From assembly GCA_022316685.1 (NCBI GenBank), contig JAKJHU010000039.1:2356001-2420000 (forward strand): 64,000 bases of DNA. Reading direction: 5' to 3'. The translations under genes were made by a program, and so were the position numbers. The DNA is from Progne subis subis. Its lineage: Eukaryota > Chordata > Aves > Passeriformes > Hirundinidae. Shown here piece by piece: positions 54,101 to 62,092 of the stretch. Position 1 is the stretch's first letter. Each line of letters opens with the position of its first letter. A model generated the notes under the pieces. That model made no database searches. It saw only the letters and a list, made by a program, of their open reading frames with translations, and was not told the DNA's origin.

Positions 54101-57100
54101 TTCACACTTCCTACATGCTCTCTCCCCACAAAAGAGTTGTGAACATCTGTGAGCCCTCACAATACAGTTGTCATTCCTGGTGGTTTGTCAGTTGTAATAA
54201 TAATGCTGTCTTGGTTTTCCAAGCCATGAAGAGAATGTTTCAGTGAGAGAGACAGAAACTACACTTCAGGATTTATTTACACAGCACTATCTCTCAGTTA
54301 TTGCTTTTTCACCAGTTCTTTATGCCAAAAATTGCATGCCATATCTAGAGAGACGTAGGCCAGATGCCAGAAGGCAGCATGTGTATTTTGTCTTTCTCTT
54401 GACTTCATTGCCTTGAAATGCTGGAGAGTGAAAGAACATGCCTGCCAGCTGTGAATAAGAAAACTAACATGTAGATCTTGGTGGCTGTCATTTGTGCAGA
54501 GAAATTCCAGTCCCTCTTGGAGTGATGACAGGGATGGCAATCTGACTGAGCTGGTGCTTCAGAATGAAATGAAGGTGTGTATGATTTACTTGATGCTATA
54601 ACCATCTCTTGCTCCACTAGGCCAGGGGGATAGCATTGCTGTAGTTGTGAAACAGCAGTGAGAACTCTTTTGTCTGAATCCTTTCCTTTTTGCTCTGCAG
54701 ATGCAGGAAGCTGCTGTCCTTAATTCATATTGAGTGTACTCTACCAGTTTGTGACAAAAGTCTCGTGTCCTTAATGGGACACAGTCCATTGTGCATCACT
54801 AAGCCTGCACAATCTACCTCTTGTTTGAAAGCTCTCTCAATATATCACAGCAATTCATTATACACAATCTCCCTTCTAACATAAGCTCCAATTTATTCAA
54901 ATGAAATTTCTGTACACTTACCAAAGTTACTGAGAAGGTTTGATTACTGCTGACCAGGAAAGTTTTTGCAGACTTTAAATTTTGCCCAAAGACAGGTGAA
55001 ATAATTTGTTAGCACGATCAAAAAGAAAAAAACAGCCCGCTTAGTAAGTGAAACAGTTCTCTCTCCTATTCTTTAAGATTGAGCAATTGACCAAAGACTG
55101 GACAAGTAAGTGGACAGACAGGAAAGCCATCATGGAAGAATACAGCGTGGACATCAACAAGGAAAAAGCTGGAGTAACAATAGATTCTAATTTACCTCAT
55201 CTAATGGCCATGGATGATGATATCCTCAGCACAGGAGTGGTGCTGTACCATCTCAGGGTGAGATACGGTCACTTGTCTTATTTTACCCTTTAATTTGTAA
55301 ATATTTGGAATATTGGTTTTCTTTGGAAATGAAGGGTGGTTAGGTTGACATTACAACCACAGCTGCCAAAACATGAAGGTTGCAGATCACAAGACATAAT
55401 GGGGAATAAAAGCAGAAAATAATTGGAAACTGAGAAGGAGAAGAATTCATATATGAATATAATTTGACCTCTTACGAATGTGTGTGCAAATATTTGATAT
55501 TGTATTACAAGCAAAGCAAAATATTGAAATTAGCCCGCAAAGCATGAGGGTAGTTACGCGTTTGTATATGTGGAAACATAAAGGATGGTGCTTAAAGTAT
55601 TTCAGAGACACTGGTCCAAATTTTATTATGCATTTGTATACTTAAGACTGGAATATTTCTATATGTATAGATAAAAGTAAGGTTTAAGAAACAAAAGCTC
55701 ACTTTGACAATGACTTCAATACATTGCTTTTAACCCTGTGAGAGATGTAGCATGAAGGTTAATTACTTGTAACAGCTTGAGTGGCTGTTTTTGAAGATCA
55801 TGTAAAATCCTGGCCTCATAGTAAAATCCTGGCCTCATAGACGCTGTTTTGTTTTACAGCTGCTAATTTAAGGCAAGGTTTTCACTAAGAAACTTTTATA
55901 GTGTTGTATGTATATTACTGCACATTATGGCATATGATGTGCATGGCTGGGTCAGATAGTTTTAAGAGTTTTCTGGTTTTTGATATGGCAAGTGCTAGGC
56001 TAGACTTCAACATTTTTAATGTTGTTTAAATTAATGGAAATTACTGAAATACTGATGCTGCTTAATGTGAAAGGAATGTTGGATGGGCACGTCTACAGAG
56101 GTGCACTCATTGCCAAAACTTATGTTAAATATGGTTGAAAATCATGTGTCTGTCTATTAATAAAAAAAATCTTTATTTAGATTTTGTGGTAATTGGCAGT
56201 TTAAGGACAAAGGATTTTTTATTCCTCTTAAAAATGACAACAAATAGTTAAAACAGAAATCTTTCTGTTCTTCTATCATGTTGAAAGAGAAACTTAACTA
56301 ATTTTTCTCATGCCAACACAAAGAAATTGGACCAGGTACCAAGGAAATTGTACCAATTTTTTAGGGACCGAGTATTTATGACTAGTGCTGATCAACATGC
56401 AACTTCATCTACTCAACCCTACATTAACAATAAATATTTATTGAAAGCAACTGCTACTACTTAAATGTTTTTCTGTTATGTGCCATTGGGGAAAGAGTAA
56501 ATACTTTCCCAAACTAATTTTGACAGCACCTAATTTAAATATATTCACTTTAATGGCCTAACCTGGTTTGAGGGGTCACCTTCTGAAGTCATTAATGATT
56601 CTGTCGCGCTAACATCTTTGCCCCTTCTGTCTTTGCTTCTAGATGCTGCCTTTTCTTTTCTTTGTGCTTTACATCTTTTAGTCTCTGGTGTCTGTTACCT
56701 TCATCTGAACAGCAAGAAGGTAAAGCATGAGTGGTTCCTTACAAATTAGGGCTTCACCATATAACAGCTCTTTACATTGTACTTCCAGAGAAAGGTCACA
56801 GCAGCAGTTTTCAGATCATGCAAAATAAGTATTGTGTTACTCTTTCACTCCCCTGATATTTCATAGTATTAGTTGCACTAATCAGTGCTGTGCGTATGCC
56901 TAATTTTTTGGCTTTCGTTAATAAAAGATGTATGTTTTCTTGTGATTTAGCTGACCTTTTTCGCATAGCTTAAAAATCTGCAATTTTTTTTATTGTTTCA
57001 GTAAAAGGTGCATTTCATAAATGAAAGTTGGAGTACTTCCGGAAGTGAAGGGGCAAAGCAATCTTATTCTTTTTGGTTCTGTAATATACCTTAGGAATTC

Positions 57101-60100
57101 TACCCCTTGTGAGGGGACAGGGCCAGAAGAGGTAACAATGTAAAAACACTGCAAGGGATGTGAAGATGACCTGTGGCATGCTCAGGTCAGGTTGTGCAGT
57201 CCTTTTATCTGTAACATCTTTCCCTTTTTCAGGTGGAAAACTTGATATTAATTTAGGAAAGAGTATAAATATTACAATTATTAGTTCAATAATAGCATTT
57301 AAGAAATGAAATCAGCATGGTCCTGGGATATGGTTATTTTTGTTTTCTTTTCTCAAGATGAGTTGGTTTGCTTGTATCATATTGGTACCGTTGGTCTCAC
57401 TTGCAATTTTTAGTTGAATTTAAACTTACCAAAATCACTCCACTGACTGGAATGCTGTTGAATTTCCTGAGCTGATACTGCCAATACACTTTTCTGAATT
57501 AAATTGTATTACCAGAGAGTTATTTCAGCAGCTTGGAAAAAGTTTCATTTGGCATTACAATGATTATTTCATTGCGAAAGAAGAGGATAATTGATAAAGA
57601 AAACTTCTAGGAGTTGGTTTACTTCTCTCTGTATAAAATACATGTTGCTAATTCACTTGGTTGTGTGACACGAGCCAAAGGCCATATGGACAGTAAATTT
57701 TCTAGAAGTTGTGGCCAACCCAGGTGAATATTTTGCAGTTGAGTCTGCTGAATGTTAAACTGAGATGTAACTTGCTTCAAAGCAGAGGCACAATCCAGCC
57801 TTCAGCCTCCCCAGCAGTCTCAGCAGGGCTCATGCCTGAGGGATCTGTTAGTTGGTTCAGACAGCTGAGCTCTGTGAGGAGCATTGTGATAACCTTTCCT
57901 TTCTATCCGGTGCACAAACCCACTGTGGTTTACCCATAGTTACCCAGAACTGGGGCACCTTGAAATAGTGCATAGCTTCTGTTTCCCCAGTCTTCAGGCT
58001 TCCAGTTACTACTTCTTGCTTGATCTTTAAATCTAGGCTTTACAATACGCTTGGAGCAGAGAGCATATTGCATTTGTTCTAATTTAAATGCAAAATCACA
58101 TTGTTTACTGCCCATAATTAATTTTAATATAACTGGAAGGTTTGCCACTAAAGTAATTTTAGAATGTATTTACCAATCACTTTGCCATAAGCAATTACAG
58201 CGTCTCTTTGGAACTGGGAAATTATCTTGCTTTGTTTTCCTAAGAAAAAGCATAGAATTGGTAATGGAAAATAATAGACAGATGGTAAATTAATTGCCCT
58301 TTTTTTGGCAGGTTTTTTTTTCATATGGTATTGTGTAAATGACTCTTTTTTATTGGTATTTGAAGGCAACCATAAAACTACTGTCTCACTTCCATCGCTG
58401 ACCTATAATATGTTTAGGTCTTCTTGTTTTGGAGACTTTTTGTTCCTAGGCTGTTCTTTTCTTTGAAGTTACTGAATCTTCAGATTTGGGAACTTGCCCA
58501 TGTCCAATGAGCACCAGGAAGACTTTTCATAAATGTCATTTATGTTTCAGAAACAAGTTCTTCTTTAGTAGTTAGATTGAAGAGTTCATCATCTATGACA
58601 AAGTGCCCTTACGAATTAGTAATTCTGTTACTTTTAAATTTGAAAAACCTGGCTAACTGAATAATCATTTTGCAACTTCTTTCTTTCTGCGTGGATATTT
58701 ACTAAAATAATCATCTCATTTCTGAAAACACCAAGTCTCACTGTAAAATTTCAAAGCATCAGGATGCATGTTAGTATTGAAAATAATGAGCACAGTCCAA
58801 GCATCATCCATTGAGGGTTTCTTTATCTACTGGAGTCGTAGAAGCTGACATAGATGCAGGATGAAGAGTAGTTGCAATGCTAAGGTGGACAGTGGGCTGA
58901 AATATTACGAGTACACAGCGTTTACTTCAAACAATTAGGTCATTCAAAGTCAATTTAAGTGTTTTCCTAAAATGATGTACCAAAGCTTTTTTAAGTAGTA
59001 AATATAATCTCTTTTCCTTAACCAAGTTTTAAATTAGTTCTTTTCTTGTTTTAGGAAGGAACAACCAAAATTGGAAGAAGTGACTCAGACCAAGATCAAG
59101 ACATTGGTAAGAGAATATTACAACTTATTATGTCACATGCTCAGGTCAAGCAAAGGGGTTTACATTTGTCATGTGTAATAGCTAGGTAGTGTTTCTATTT
59201 GTCAGCTTCAAGAAGGTAAGTAGAGTGATTCATTATTAATGTTTGCTAAACTATATAATTATTTTTTGTTTAAGAGGCAAAAAAGTCAATGGACTTGACC
59301 TAATTGAGATCTCTTCAGAATTTTCTTCTCACTTGTAAAATGCTACACTAGAGATTAAAAATATCATCCTCTTACATCCAAATTCTCAGATGTTCTATCC
59401 TGAACTAGTAGCACAAGTAATCACAAGATATTGAAATGCTTTCCAACTCTACTTGTTCAGAATATTTTAGATATAAAGTCCAAATTATTCAGAATATGTC
59501 TTATTTAATTTAGTTTCTGCTTCTAATTTTAGCAGTCCATCTCAGGAGCTAGATACTATGATAGAGAATTGAAACTTTACACTGAAACTGGAAAATTTGT
59601 GGAATCTCAGCTTTGGTTAAGTTCTGCTAAGCCTGGTTGTGTTTGATTATTTTCTGCCAGTAGAAGAATGAATTATATATAGAATGAATTATAAACAATA
59701 AGTGCCATTATTCATTAAGAAAATTCAACATAATTGAAGAACATGTACATCAGCTCACAAATCAGAAAGTGATATGTAGTTTTCCAGTACCAGAAATAAA
59801 CAAACATTCTCACTACTTTCAGTGGTGAGTTTCAATAGTAATTTTTTTCTGTGATTAAGTATTTACTGGCAGTATTTAATCTCCTTGTTTTGCACGTGAC
59901 ATGGTTCTCTGGGGTATGAAGTATGCATCGTGTCAAACAGTTTGTGGTACTCCATTCTGAGGGCGAGCCCACCACCTTCACCAGGTGAGATAAATCTCTA
60001 CACTGTAGTTTTGCAGGGACAGTGGATTGAAAGGAATCACTGTTTGATAGACAACCACTGCGGGATTGTGACACTGCGGCCGGTCCCGGGCGCGCGCTGC

Positions 60101-62092
60101 TCTGTGAATGGATGTGAGTGTCTGGATCCTGTCGCCTGTCGCAAGGTCAGGTTTGTTCCTTCTGTGAATGAATGCATGAATGCTGCATTATGGTCACCTT
60201 ATCACTGCAGTTTAGATCTAGACTTTATGGAAGCTGCCAGCTCCATAAAGTTTGATCCACGGCTAGAGCTGGGACAAATAAATGAAGAAGTCCATGGAAG
60301 TAATATAAAAACATTGGTGGCAATATTCTGTGTCATTTAGGCAACAATCTGTAGGTTTCTGAAAAGGGAAGATGTGTAGTCAAAGACACTGTTGTGGAAA
60401 GTAGTGGAGACTGACTCCAGCTGGCCACTGAAAGGCTTTTTTGGCAATTATGGTTGAAACAACCTTCAGCTTTTTCACAGTGTATTTCAGTGGAAGCTGG
60501 TAGCCACTAAGTCATAGGCTATGATGAATGAATTCAGATTAAATGGATTTGGCTTCCATATTTTAGGTCCTTTAAAGTAACAGTCCAGCTTCTGGGAACT
60601 TGCAGTGATCTAGATTCTTAAAAATGTAGGGTTAAAAACAGTGGGTTGGTTGTGGTGTGAAGTCATGCAGGTCTTTAATATGAATGGGGAATTTACAATT
60701 ATGTCTAGTCTGCAGAGATCTCCAAGATTAGTTTGCTTGGATGCTGTCGTTACAGATAGATAACTGCCATTCCATAGTGGCAAATTTTAAAAATAGTTCT
60801 CTGTTCTGTGATTTACAAAAAGCTGTTGTTTAGATTTTTTTCTGACTATTCTGTAGTAGTTTGATAAATTATGTCTCTGTAAATTATGTCTTCACAGGGG
60901 CCCTTATTGTCCTTGGCAAATCTCATAAGTTTAGATTCAATCACCCAGCAGAAGCTGCTATCTTAAGGCTAAGAAGATCAGTAAGTTAAAACTGTTTTTC
61001 TCTCCTATTTTTTCTTTTTTTCTTATTTTTTTCTTCTTAAAAGTCAGCCTGATAAAGATAATATTTCATCTCATCATTATATTCACTTGCTTCATTTCCT
61101 CCATCTAATGGTCTGTAATGACACTAAACCTTTTGTGGGAGGACACTAGCACTTCCTTCAGATGTGCTTAGCAAAAGATGATGCAGATCCCTTGAATAAT
61201 TTAGTGTTTCCTATTTCTAGTCATGACTACACTAGGATTGAAACAAAAGGCAGAATGCTGCAGTGAATAGACCAGTCAAGAATCTTTCCACATTCGATAA
61301 GTTTCTGAGTTATCTTCCTTTGTCATTTTACTCTCTTGAATGAAGTATACTAGAAGAAATGGAAAACTTATGGAATTAAGTACTTAAGTGTTGTTGACTC
61401 TGAAAGCACTTAATTGTTACATACATCAGAAATAGATAAAATATTTCTTGGTAGGTTAAGGAACTAATTACTGCAAGATATTATTTTCTTAGCTAGTTCA
61501 ATAATGTTTAGGAAATTAGGTAATTCTTAAAATGACTAACAGATATAACTAAAAACCTAACTTAATTTTTTTTTTTTTTCTCATTTAGGAGTTAACCATA
61601 TTATCAACTGATACTGGCAAGGGTCTACCTTTTAAAATGGATTTTCATTAATTAACATTTTATACTTTCCACTCTTCCGTTCTTTTGTACTCACTGTGAG
61701 ATAAGGGGCTTAACTTCTGTTTGTTTTCATCCTTAATTTCTTGATTAATGAAACATGCAGTACATTCAAAGAGAGCTGCAAAAAGAGATGTGCTCAGTAA
61801 CAAACACTTAGCAATTTTGCTAATTATCAAAGACTAAGCAGAAGTGTGAGATTATACTCACATGAGAGGTATTATGCAGCCTTGCACACAATAGTTAACA
61901 GTGACAGTATCAATGATACCTTGGAAGTTCCTGGGTTGCTGTGTTTTTTTTTTTTTAATTCCTGTCCCGTGTTGTGTGCTTTTCGTAGATTAATGAAACC
62001 CCACCTGCTCTGAGTTGTGGAGCTTTGGATTGGCTCAATTTGGATGGAAGTTGCATCAATTCTCCACGCTATATCCTTTCTTCTCTTTACAA
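12308..62092 (+). CDS. STARD9: STARD9 (Kif16A) kinesin-3 motor protein, 5' partial gene, 19 exons in the window
   Basis: Nineteen exons with AG/GT borders join into about 610 codons (1,829 bases, one base short of a continuous frame; see the exon at 60,009). Domain order is kinesin motor, short helical neck, FHA domain. Diagnostic motifs are P-loop GQTGSGKT (38,754-38,777), switch I NASSRSH (48,944-48,964), switch II DLAGSE split across exons (49,922-49,935 and 50,907-50,910) and the neck-linker stretch [18 protein letters not shown] Ser-rich insertion before YIPYRDS separates STARD9 from its paralogue KIF16B. In mammals STARD9 is a mitotic kinesin needed for pericentriolar material cohesion, with a C-terminal START lipid-binding domain. 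The coding start (expected MANVRVAVRVRP-like exon) lies upstream of the window. The giant downstream exon and START domain lie beyond it. Identification rests on my recall of human STARD9 and KIF16B, not on a search. Confidence 0.95.
12378..13633 (+). other. STARD9 intron 2
   Basis: 1,256 bases, AT-rich. I see no exon, RNA gene or recognisable repeat. Open frames on both strands here are short and lack family resemblance. Confidence 0.85.
13634..13750 (+). CDS. STARD9: STARD9 exon 3 (motor domain)
   Basis: The acceptor is ttttcag and the donor is gtgagt. The exon holds 39 whole codons in phase 0. It contains [18 protein letters not shown] followed by [19 protein letters not shown]. The FDYCYWSV...P...YASQ pattern is the kinesin-3 signature for the strand and turn before helix alpha-1. 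KIF16B has FDFSFYSAD...YVSQEMVF at the same place. Confidence 0.95.
19422..19438. repeat. A17 homopolymer
   Basis: Seventeen A in intron 3. A second A17 run lies at 39,073-39,089 in intron 4. Confidence 0.95.
20216..20235. repeat. C20 homopolymer
   Basis: Twenty C in a row in otherwise AT-rich intron 3. A C12 run at 15,814-15,825 is similar. Confidence 0.95.
23491..23547. repeat. T57 homopolymer
   Basis: 57 uninterrupted T after GGGGCGCC, followed by AAGGAATG. Nothing next to it identifies a retroposed transcript. The length may be imprecise because such runs are hard to sequence. Confidence 0.95.
26184..26214. repeat. (TTTG)n microsatellite
   Basis: About seven to eight TTTG units, flanked by further T/G-rich sequence to about 26,230. 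Confidence 0.95.
27146..27180. repeat. T35 homopolymer
   Basis: 35 uninterrupted T between TTTGA and GACAGCTTGCC inside intron 3. Confidence 0.95.
28270..28331 (+). repeat. CR1 LINE 3' end fragment, + orientation
   Basis: CCCTGCTTATTGCAG, then GGTGGAGTAGATGGCCTTTA and AAGGTCC, then CTATTCTGCAG resemble the end of the CR1 3' UTR (TTGGACTAGATGACCTTTAAAGGTCC...ATTCTATG) with substitutions and an internal deletion. It abuts an oppositely oriented CR1 tail. Confidence 0.7.
28326..28905 (-). repeat. CR1 LINE 3' fragment, - orientation
   Basis: The + strand starts GAATTGTTAGGGTTGGAAAA, then GACCTCTAAAATCATTAAG and TCCAAC, the reverse complement of the CR1 3' UTR end. It continues with well-known avian CR1 segments, including CACCCCCAGGTCCTTTTC, AACCTCATACGATTGGCCTT, CAGAGCCTTCCTGCCCTCCA and GGACTGGCCCCAG. 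The copy is 5'-truncated and diverged with many small changes. Minus-strand open frames here are remnants and not a gene. The far boundary is approximate. Confidence 0.9.
38682..38798 (+). CDS. STARD9: STARD9 exon 4 (P-loop exon)
   Basis: The acceptor is tgttttcag and the donor is gtgagt. The exon holds 39 codons. It begins [20 protein letters not shown] and carries the ATP-binding P-loop [18 protein letters not shown], with GQTGSGKT at 38,754-38,777 intact. Catalytic nucleotide binding is therefore predicted to be preserved. Confidence 0.97.
38799..40565 (+). other. STARD9 intron 4
   Basis: 1,767 bases of AT-rich intron with an A17 run and an A-rich tract (39,073-39,110) and an A14-15 run near 39,520. 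No other feature seen. Confidence 0.85.
40566..40598 (+). CDS. STARD9: STARD9 exon 5 (micro-exon, helix alpha-2 start)
   Basis: Only 33 bases. The acceptor is atttgaag and the donor is gtattt. It encodes [11 protein letters not shown], identical in pattern to the kinesin-3 GLIPRICE segment after the P-loop. It is too short to be noticed as an open frame. It is supported by phase continuity (0/0) with both neighbours. Confidence 0.93.
40689..40750 (+). CDS. STARD9: STARD9 exon 6 (motor domain)
   Basis: The acceptor is ttgtgaag and the donor is gtaagt. The 62 bases encode [20 protein letters not shown] plus two bases of a split Ser codon. It is separated from exon 5 by an intron of only 90 bases. 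The variable DYSDQMAS stretch corresponds to a surface loop, and the flanks match GLF and (R/K)V(S)FLEIYNE of the family. Confidence 0.93.
40751..41230 (+). other. STARD9 intron 6
   Basis: 480 bases, ending in a T-rich tract with TTTTG repeats before the acceptor. No other feature. Confidence 0.85.
41231..41343 (+). CDS. STARD9: STARD9 exon 7 (motor domain, FLEIYNE segment)
   Basis: The acceptor is cttttcag and the donor is gtgaga. The exon is 113 bases in phase 2/1. It encodes [16 protein letters not shown], a short basic SDRKKP turn, then [23 protein letters not shown] and LRVREHP...GPYV are core kinesin-3 motifs. Confidence 0.97.
42558..42617 (+). repeat. Short tandem repeat with ATTGGTCAT units
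   Basis: A partial unit (42,558-42,571) is followed by two 23-base units at 42,572-42,594 and 42,595-42,617. The two full units differ at only a few positions (ATATATCTAACAACCT versus GCATCTAACAACCC endings). ATTGG is the reverse of a CCAAT box. Confidence 0.85.
45275..45304. repeat. GT/CA inverted repeat
   Basis: GTGTGTGTG (45,275-45,283), an 8-base spacer, then CACACACACACAC (45,292-45,304). The arms are complementary, so a hairpin is possible. Confidence 0.85.
45770..45838 (+). other. 69-base imperfect hairpin in a GC-richer intron block
   Basis: AAATCATCCTC (45,770-45,780) is the exact reverse complement of GAGGATGATTT (45,828-45,838). Inside, AAGGC pairs with GCCT(G), and GTATT pairs with AATAC around a ~17-base loop, with bulges. 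Just outside, GCACA and TGTGC could extend the stem across a 6-base bulge. Function unknown; an old palindromic transposon, a conserved element and a small-RNA precursor are all possible. Confidence 0.6.
46636..46705 (+). CDS. STARD9: STARD9 exon 8 (motor domain)
   Basis: The acceptor is tttggcag and the donor is gtattt. The 70 bases encode [20 protein letters not shown] and IAK with split codons at both ends. It matches the segment between the PYV strand and switch I. Phases fit exons 7 and 9 exactly. Confidence 0.94.
46706..48918 (+). other. STARD9 intron 8
   Basis: 2,213 bases, including a somewhat GC-richer stretch around 47,860-48,700 with open frames on both strands and no recognisable domain. 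No repeat identified. Confidence 0.8.
48919..48991 (+). CDS. STARD9: STARD9 exon 9 (switch I exon)
   Basis: The acceptor is ctttctag and the donor is gttagc. The exon is 73 bases. It encodes [20 protein letters not shown] then HYTQ. The switch I motif NxxSSRSH at 48,944-48,964 is intact; in kinesins it senses the gamma phosphate. Confidence 0.96.
48992..49867 (+). other. STARD9 intron 9
   Basis: 876 bases; nothing beyond splice signals recognised. Confidence 0.85.
49868..49935 (+). CDS. STARD9: STARD9 exon 10 (switch II, first part)
   Basis: The acceptor is tcttcag and the donor is gtaata. The 68 bases encode [20 protein letters not shown] then AG plus two bases of the Ser codon. This gives the start of switch II (DLAG|SE) with the invariant Asp and Gly present. 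The break inside the Ser codon is completed by exon 11. Confidence 0.96.
49936..50906 (+). other. STARD9 intron 10
   Basis: 971 bases; nothing beyond splice signals recognised. Confidence 0.85.
50907..51004 (+). CDS. STARD9: STARD9 exon 11 (switch II end, helix alpha-4)
   Basis: The acceptor is gctgcag and the donor is gtaagc. The 98 bases encode [20 protein letters not shown] and [13 protein letters not shown]. The [11 protein letters not shown] motif is the microtubule-binding helix alpha-4 typical of kinesins. The SYCKDRI loop follows STARD9 rather than the GATGVRL loop of KIF16B. Confidence 0.97.
51220..51420 (+). CDS. STARD9: STARD9 exon 12 (loop-12 insertion and helix alpha-5)
   Basis: The acceptor is ctccctcag and the donor is gtgagt. 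The exon is 201 bases. After QNSQ comes a ~35-residue Ser-rich insertion (about 51,234-51,338, starting [18 protein letters not shown] and containing [11 protein letters not shown]), then [20 protein letters not shown] and SKTIMIA. An insertion at this position is the hallmark of STARD9 among kinesins. In human it is reported to be phosphorylated in mitosis and to control stability through SCF-beta-TrCP. The exon is markedly richer in G+C and CpG than its introns. Confidence 0.97.
51421..51850 (+). other. STARD9 intron 12
   Basis: 430 bases with an A-rich AAAACC-type tract at 51,745-51,785. No other feature. Confidence 0.85.
51851..51948 (+). CDS. STARD9: STARD9 exon 13 (end of motor domain, neck linker)
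   Basis: The acceptor is ctctgtag and the donor is gtgagg. The 98 bases encode [20 protein letters not shown] and [12 protein letters not shown]. The ETMSTLRYA...AKNI pattern is the conserved C-terminal end of kinesin motors, and NKPRVNE starts the kinesin-3 neck. Confidence 0.97.
51949..53690 (+). other. STARD9 intron 13
   Basis: 1,742 bases; no exon, RNA gene or repeat recognised. Confidence 0.85.
53691..53768 (+). CDS. STARD9: STARD9 exon 14 (neck helix)
   Basis: The acceptor is tgtttcag and the donor is gtatgt. The exon holds 26 codons: [20 protein letters not shown] then LMSFEL. The heptad-like spacing of I, L, I, L and M suggests a short amphipathic or coiled-coil neck helix. [11 protein letters not shown] is shared across kinesin-3 motors. 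Confidence 0.96.
53769..54499 (+). other. STARD9 intron 14
   Basis: 731 bases; nothing recognised. Confidence 0.85.
54500..54574 (+). CDS. STARD9: STARD9 exon 15 (neck region)
   Basis: The acceptor is ttgtgcag and the donor is gtgtgt. The 25 codons read [20 protein letters not shown] then QNEMK. The first half is a variable acidic/Ser linker, slightly longer than the human one as I recall it. The second half, [11 protein letters not shown], matches the helix leading into the next exon. Confidence 0.92.
54575..55077 (+). other. STARD9 intron 15
   Basis: 503 bases; nothing recognised. Confidence 0.85.
55078..55257 (+). CDS. STARD9: STARD9 exon 16 (second neck helix and FHA start)
   Basis: The acceptor is ctttaag and the donor is gtgaga. 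The exon holds 60 codons. It begins [20 protein letters not shown] (helical, basic/Trp-rich) and ends with [20 protein letters not shown], the kinesin-3 LPHL...DD.LSTG...YHL strand that opens the FHA domain. Confidence 0.97.
55258..59054 (+). other. STARD9 intron 16
   Basis: 3,797 bases separating the FHA-opening exon from the GR-motif exon. It contains a perfect 19-base tandem duplication (55,802-55,839). No exon-like frame recognised. Confidence 0.85.
55802..55839 (+). repeat. Perfect 19-base tandem duplication
   Basis: GTAAAATCCTGGCCTCATA occurs twice back to back (55,802-55,820 and 55,821-55,839) without mismatch, which suggests a recent event. Confidence 0.97.
59055..59106 (+). CDS. STARD9: STARD9 exon 17 (FHA domain, GR motif)
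   Basis: The acceptor is gttttag and the donor is gtaaga. The 52 bases encode [17 protein letters not shown] plus one base of a Val codon. IGRSD contains the GR pair conserved in FHA phosphothreonine-binding domains. Confidence 0.95.
59107..60008 (+). other. STARD9 intron 17
   Basis: 902 bases, AT-rich; nothing else recognised. Confidence 0.85.
60009..60145 (+). CDS. STARD9: STARD9 exon 18 (FHA core) with an apparent 1-base deletion
   Basis: The acceptor is cactgtag and the donor is gtcagg; 137 bases are present where 138 are expected. The entry frame reads [35 protein letters not shown], then CE. ERNH (60,029-60,040) is the FHA motif. From 60,119 the family-like reading moves to another frame, where SCRLSQG (60,127-60,145 plus the next exon) matches human SCRLTQG as I recall it. 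So one G appears missing at about 60,118/60,119 (GAGTG where GAGGTG would give EV). Without it, exon 19 is read out of frame and stops at 60,964-60,966. A perfect GTGAGT donor begins at 60,114 and would rejoin exon 19 in frame. The end of this exon is therefore uncertain: 60,113 or 60,145. Confidence 0.88.
60114..60119 (+). promoter_or_regulatory. Candidate alternative splice donor GTGAGT in exon 18
   Basis: Perfect GTGAGT after GGAT. Splicing here carries one base (T) into exon 19, which is the phase exon 19 needs. This would give SVNG-W-ALIVLG and remove 32 bases. The normal site at 60,146 reads GTCAGG, a weaker match. Usage is an inference. Confidence 0.45.
60146..60897 (+). other. STARD9 intron 18
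   Basis: 752 bases. It may begin at 60,114 if the upstream GTGAGT donor is used. A 15-base imperfect tandem duplication (60,865-60,894) forms the acceptor region. Confidence 0.8.
60898..60980 (+). CDS. STARD9: STARD9 exon 19 (FHA C-terminal strands)
   Basis: The acceptor is cttcacag and the donor is gtaagt. The 83 bases are two bases that finish a Gly codon, then 27 codons: [20 protein letters not shown] and ILRLRRS. GA(V/L)I.LG...FRFNHP.EAA is the kinesin-3 FHA ending. The required phase (one base carried from exon 18) is what reveals the missing base in that exon. Confidence 0.96.
60981..61988 (+). other. STARD9 intron 19
   Basis: 1,008 bases with T-rich runs near 61,000, 61,568 and 61,945; nothing else recognised. 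Confidence 0.85.
61989..62092 (+). CDS. STARD9: STARD9 exon 20 (post-FHA linker), last exon in window
   Basis: The acceptor is ttttcgtag and the donor is gtgagt. The 104 bases encode [20 protein letters not shown] then [14 protein letters not shown] plus two bases. The (S/A)LDWL(N/D)LDG core matches human STARD9 after the FHA domain. The remainder is divergent. No following exon was found before 64,000. Confidence 0.88.

Noticed and set aside
59930..60340. 136-residue open frame as a separate small protein
   Set aside because: It is exon 18 of STARD9 plus flanking intron read through. The residues with family resemblance stop at the splice sites.
12308..62092. KIF16B as the identity of the kinesin gene
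   Set aside because: The motor has the long Ser-rich insertion before YIPYRDS, the SYCKDRI loop and [11 protein letters not shown], which follow STARD9. KIF16B differs at all three.
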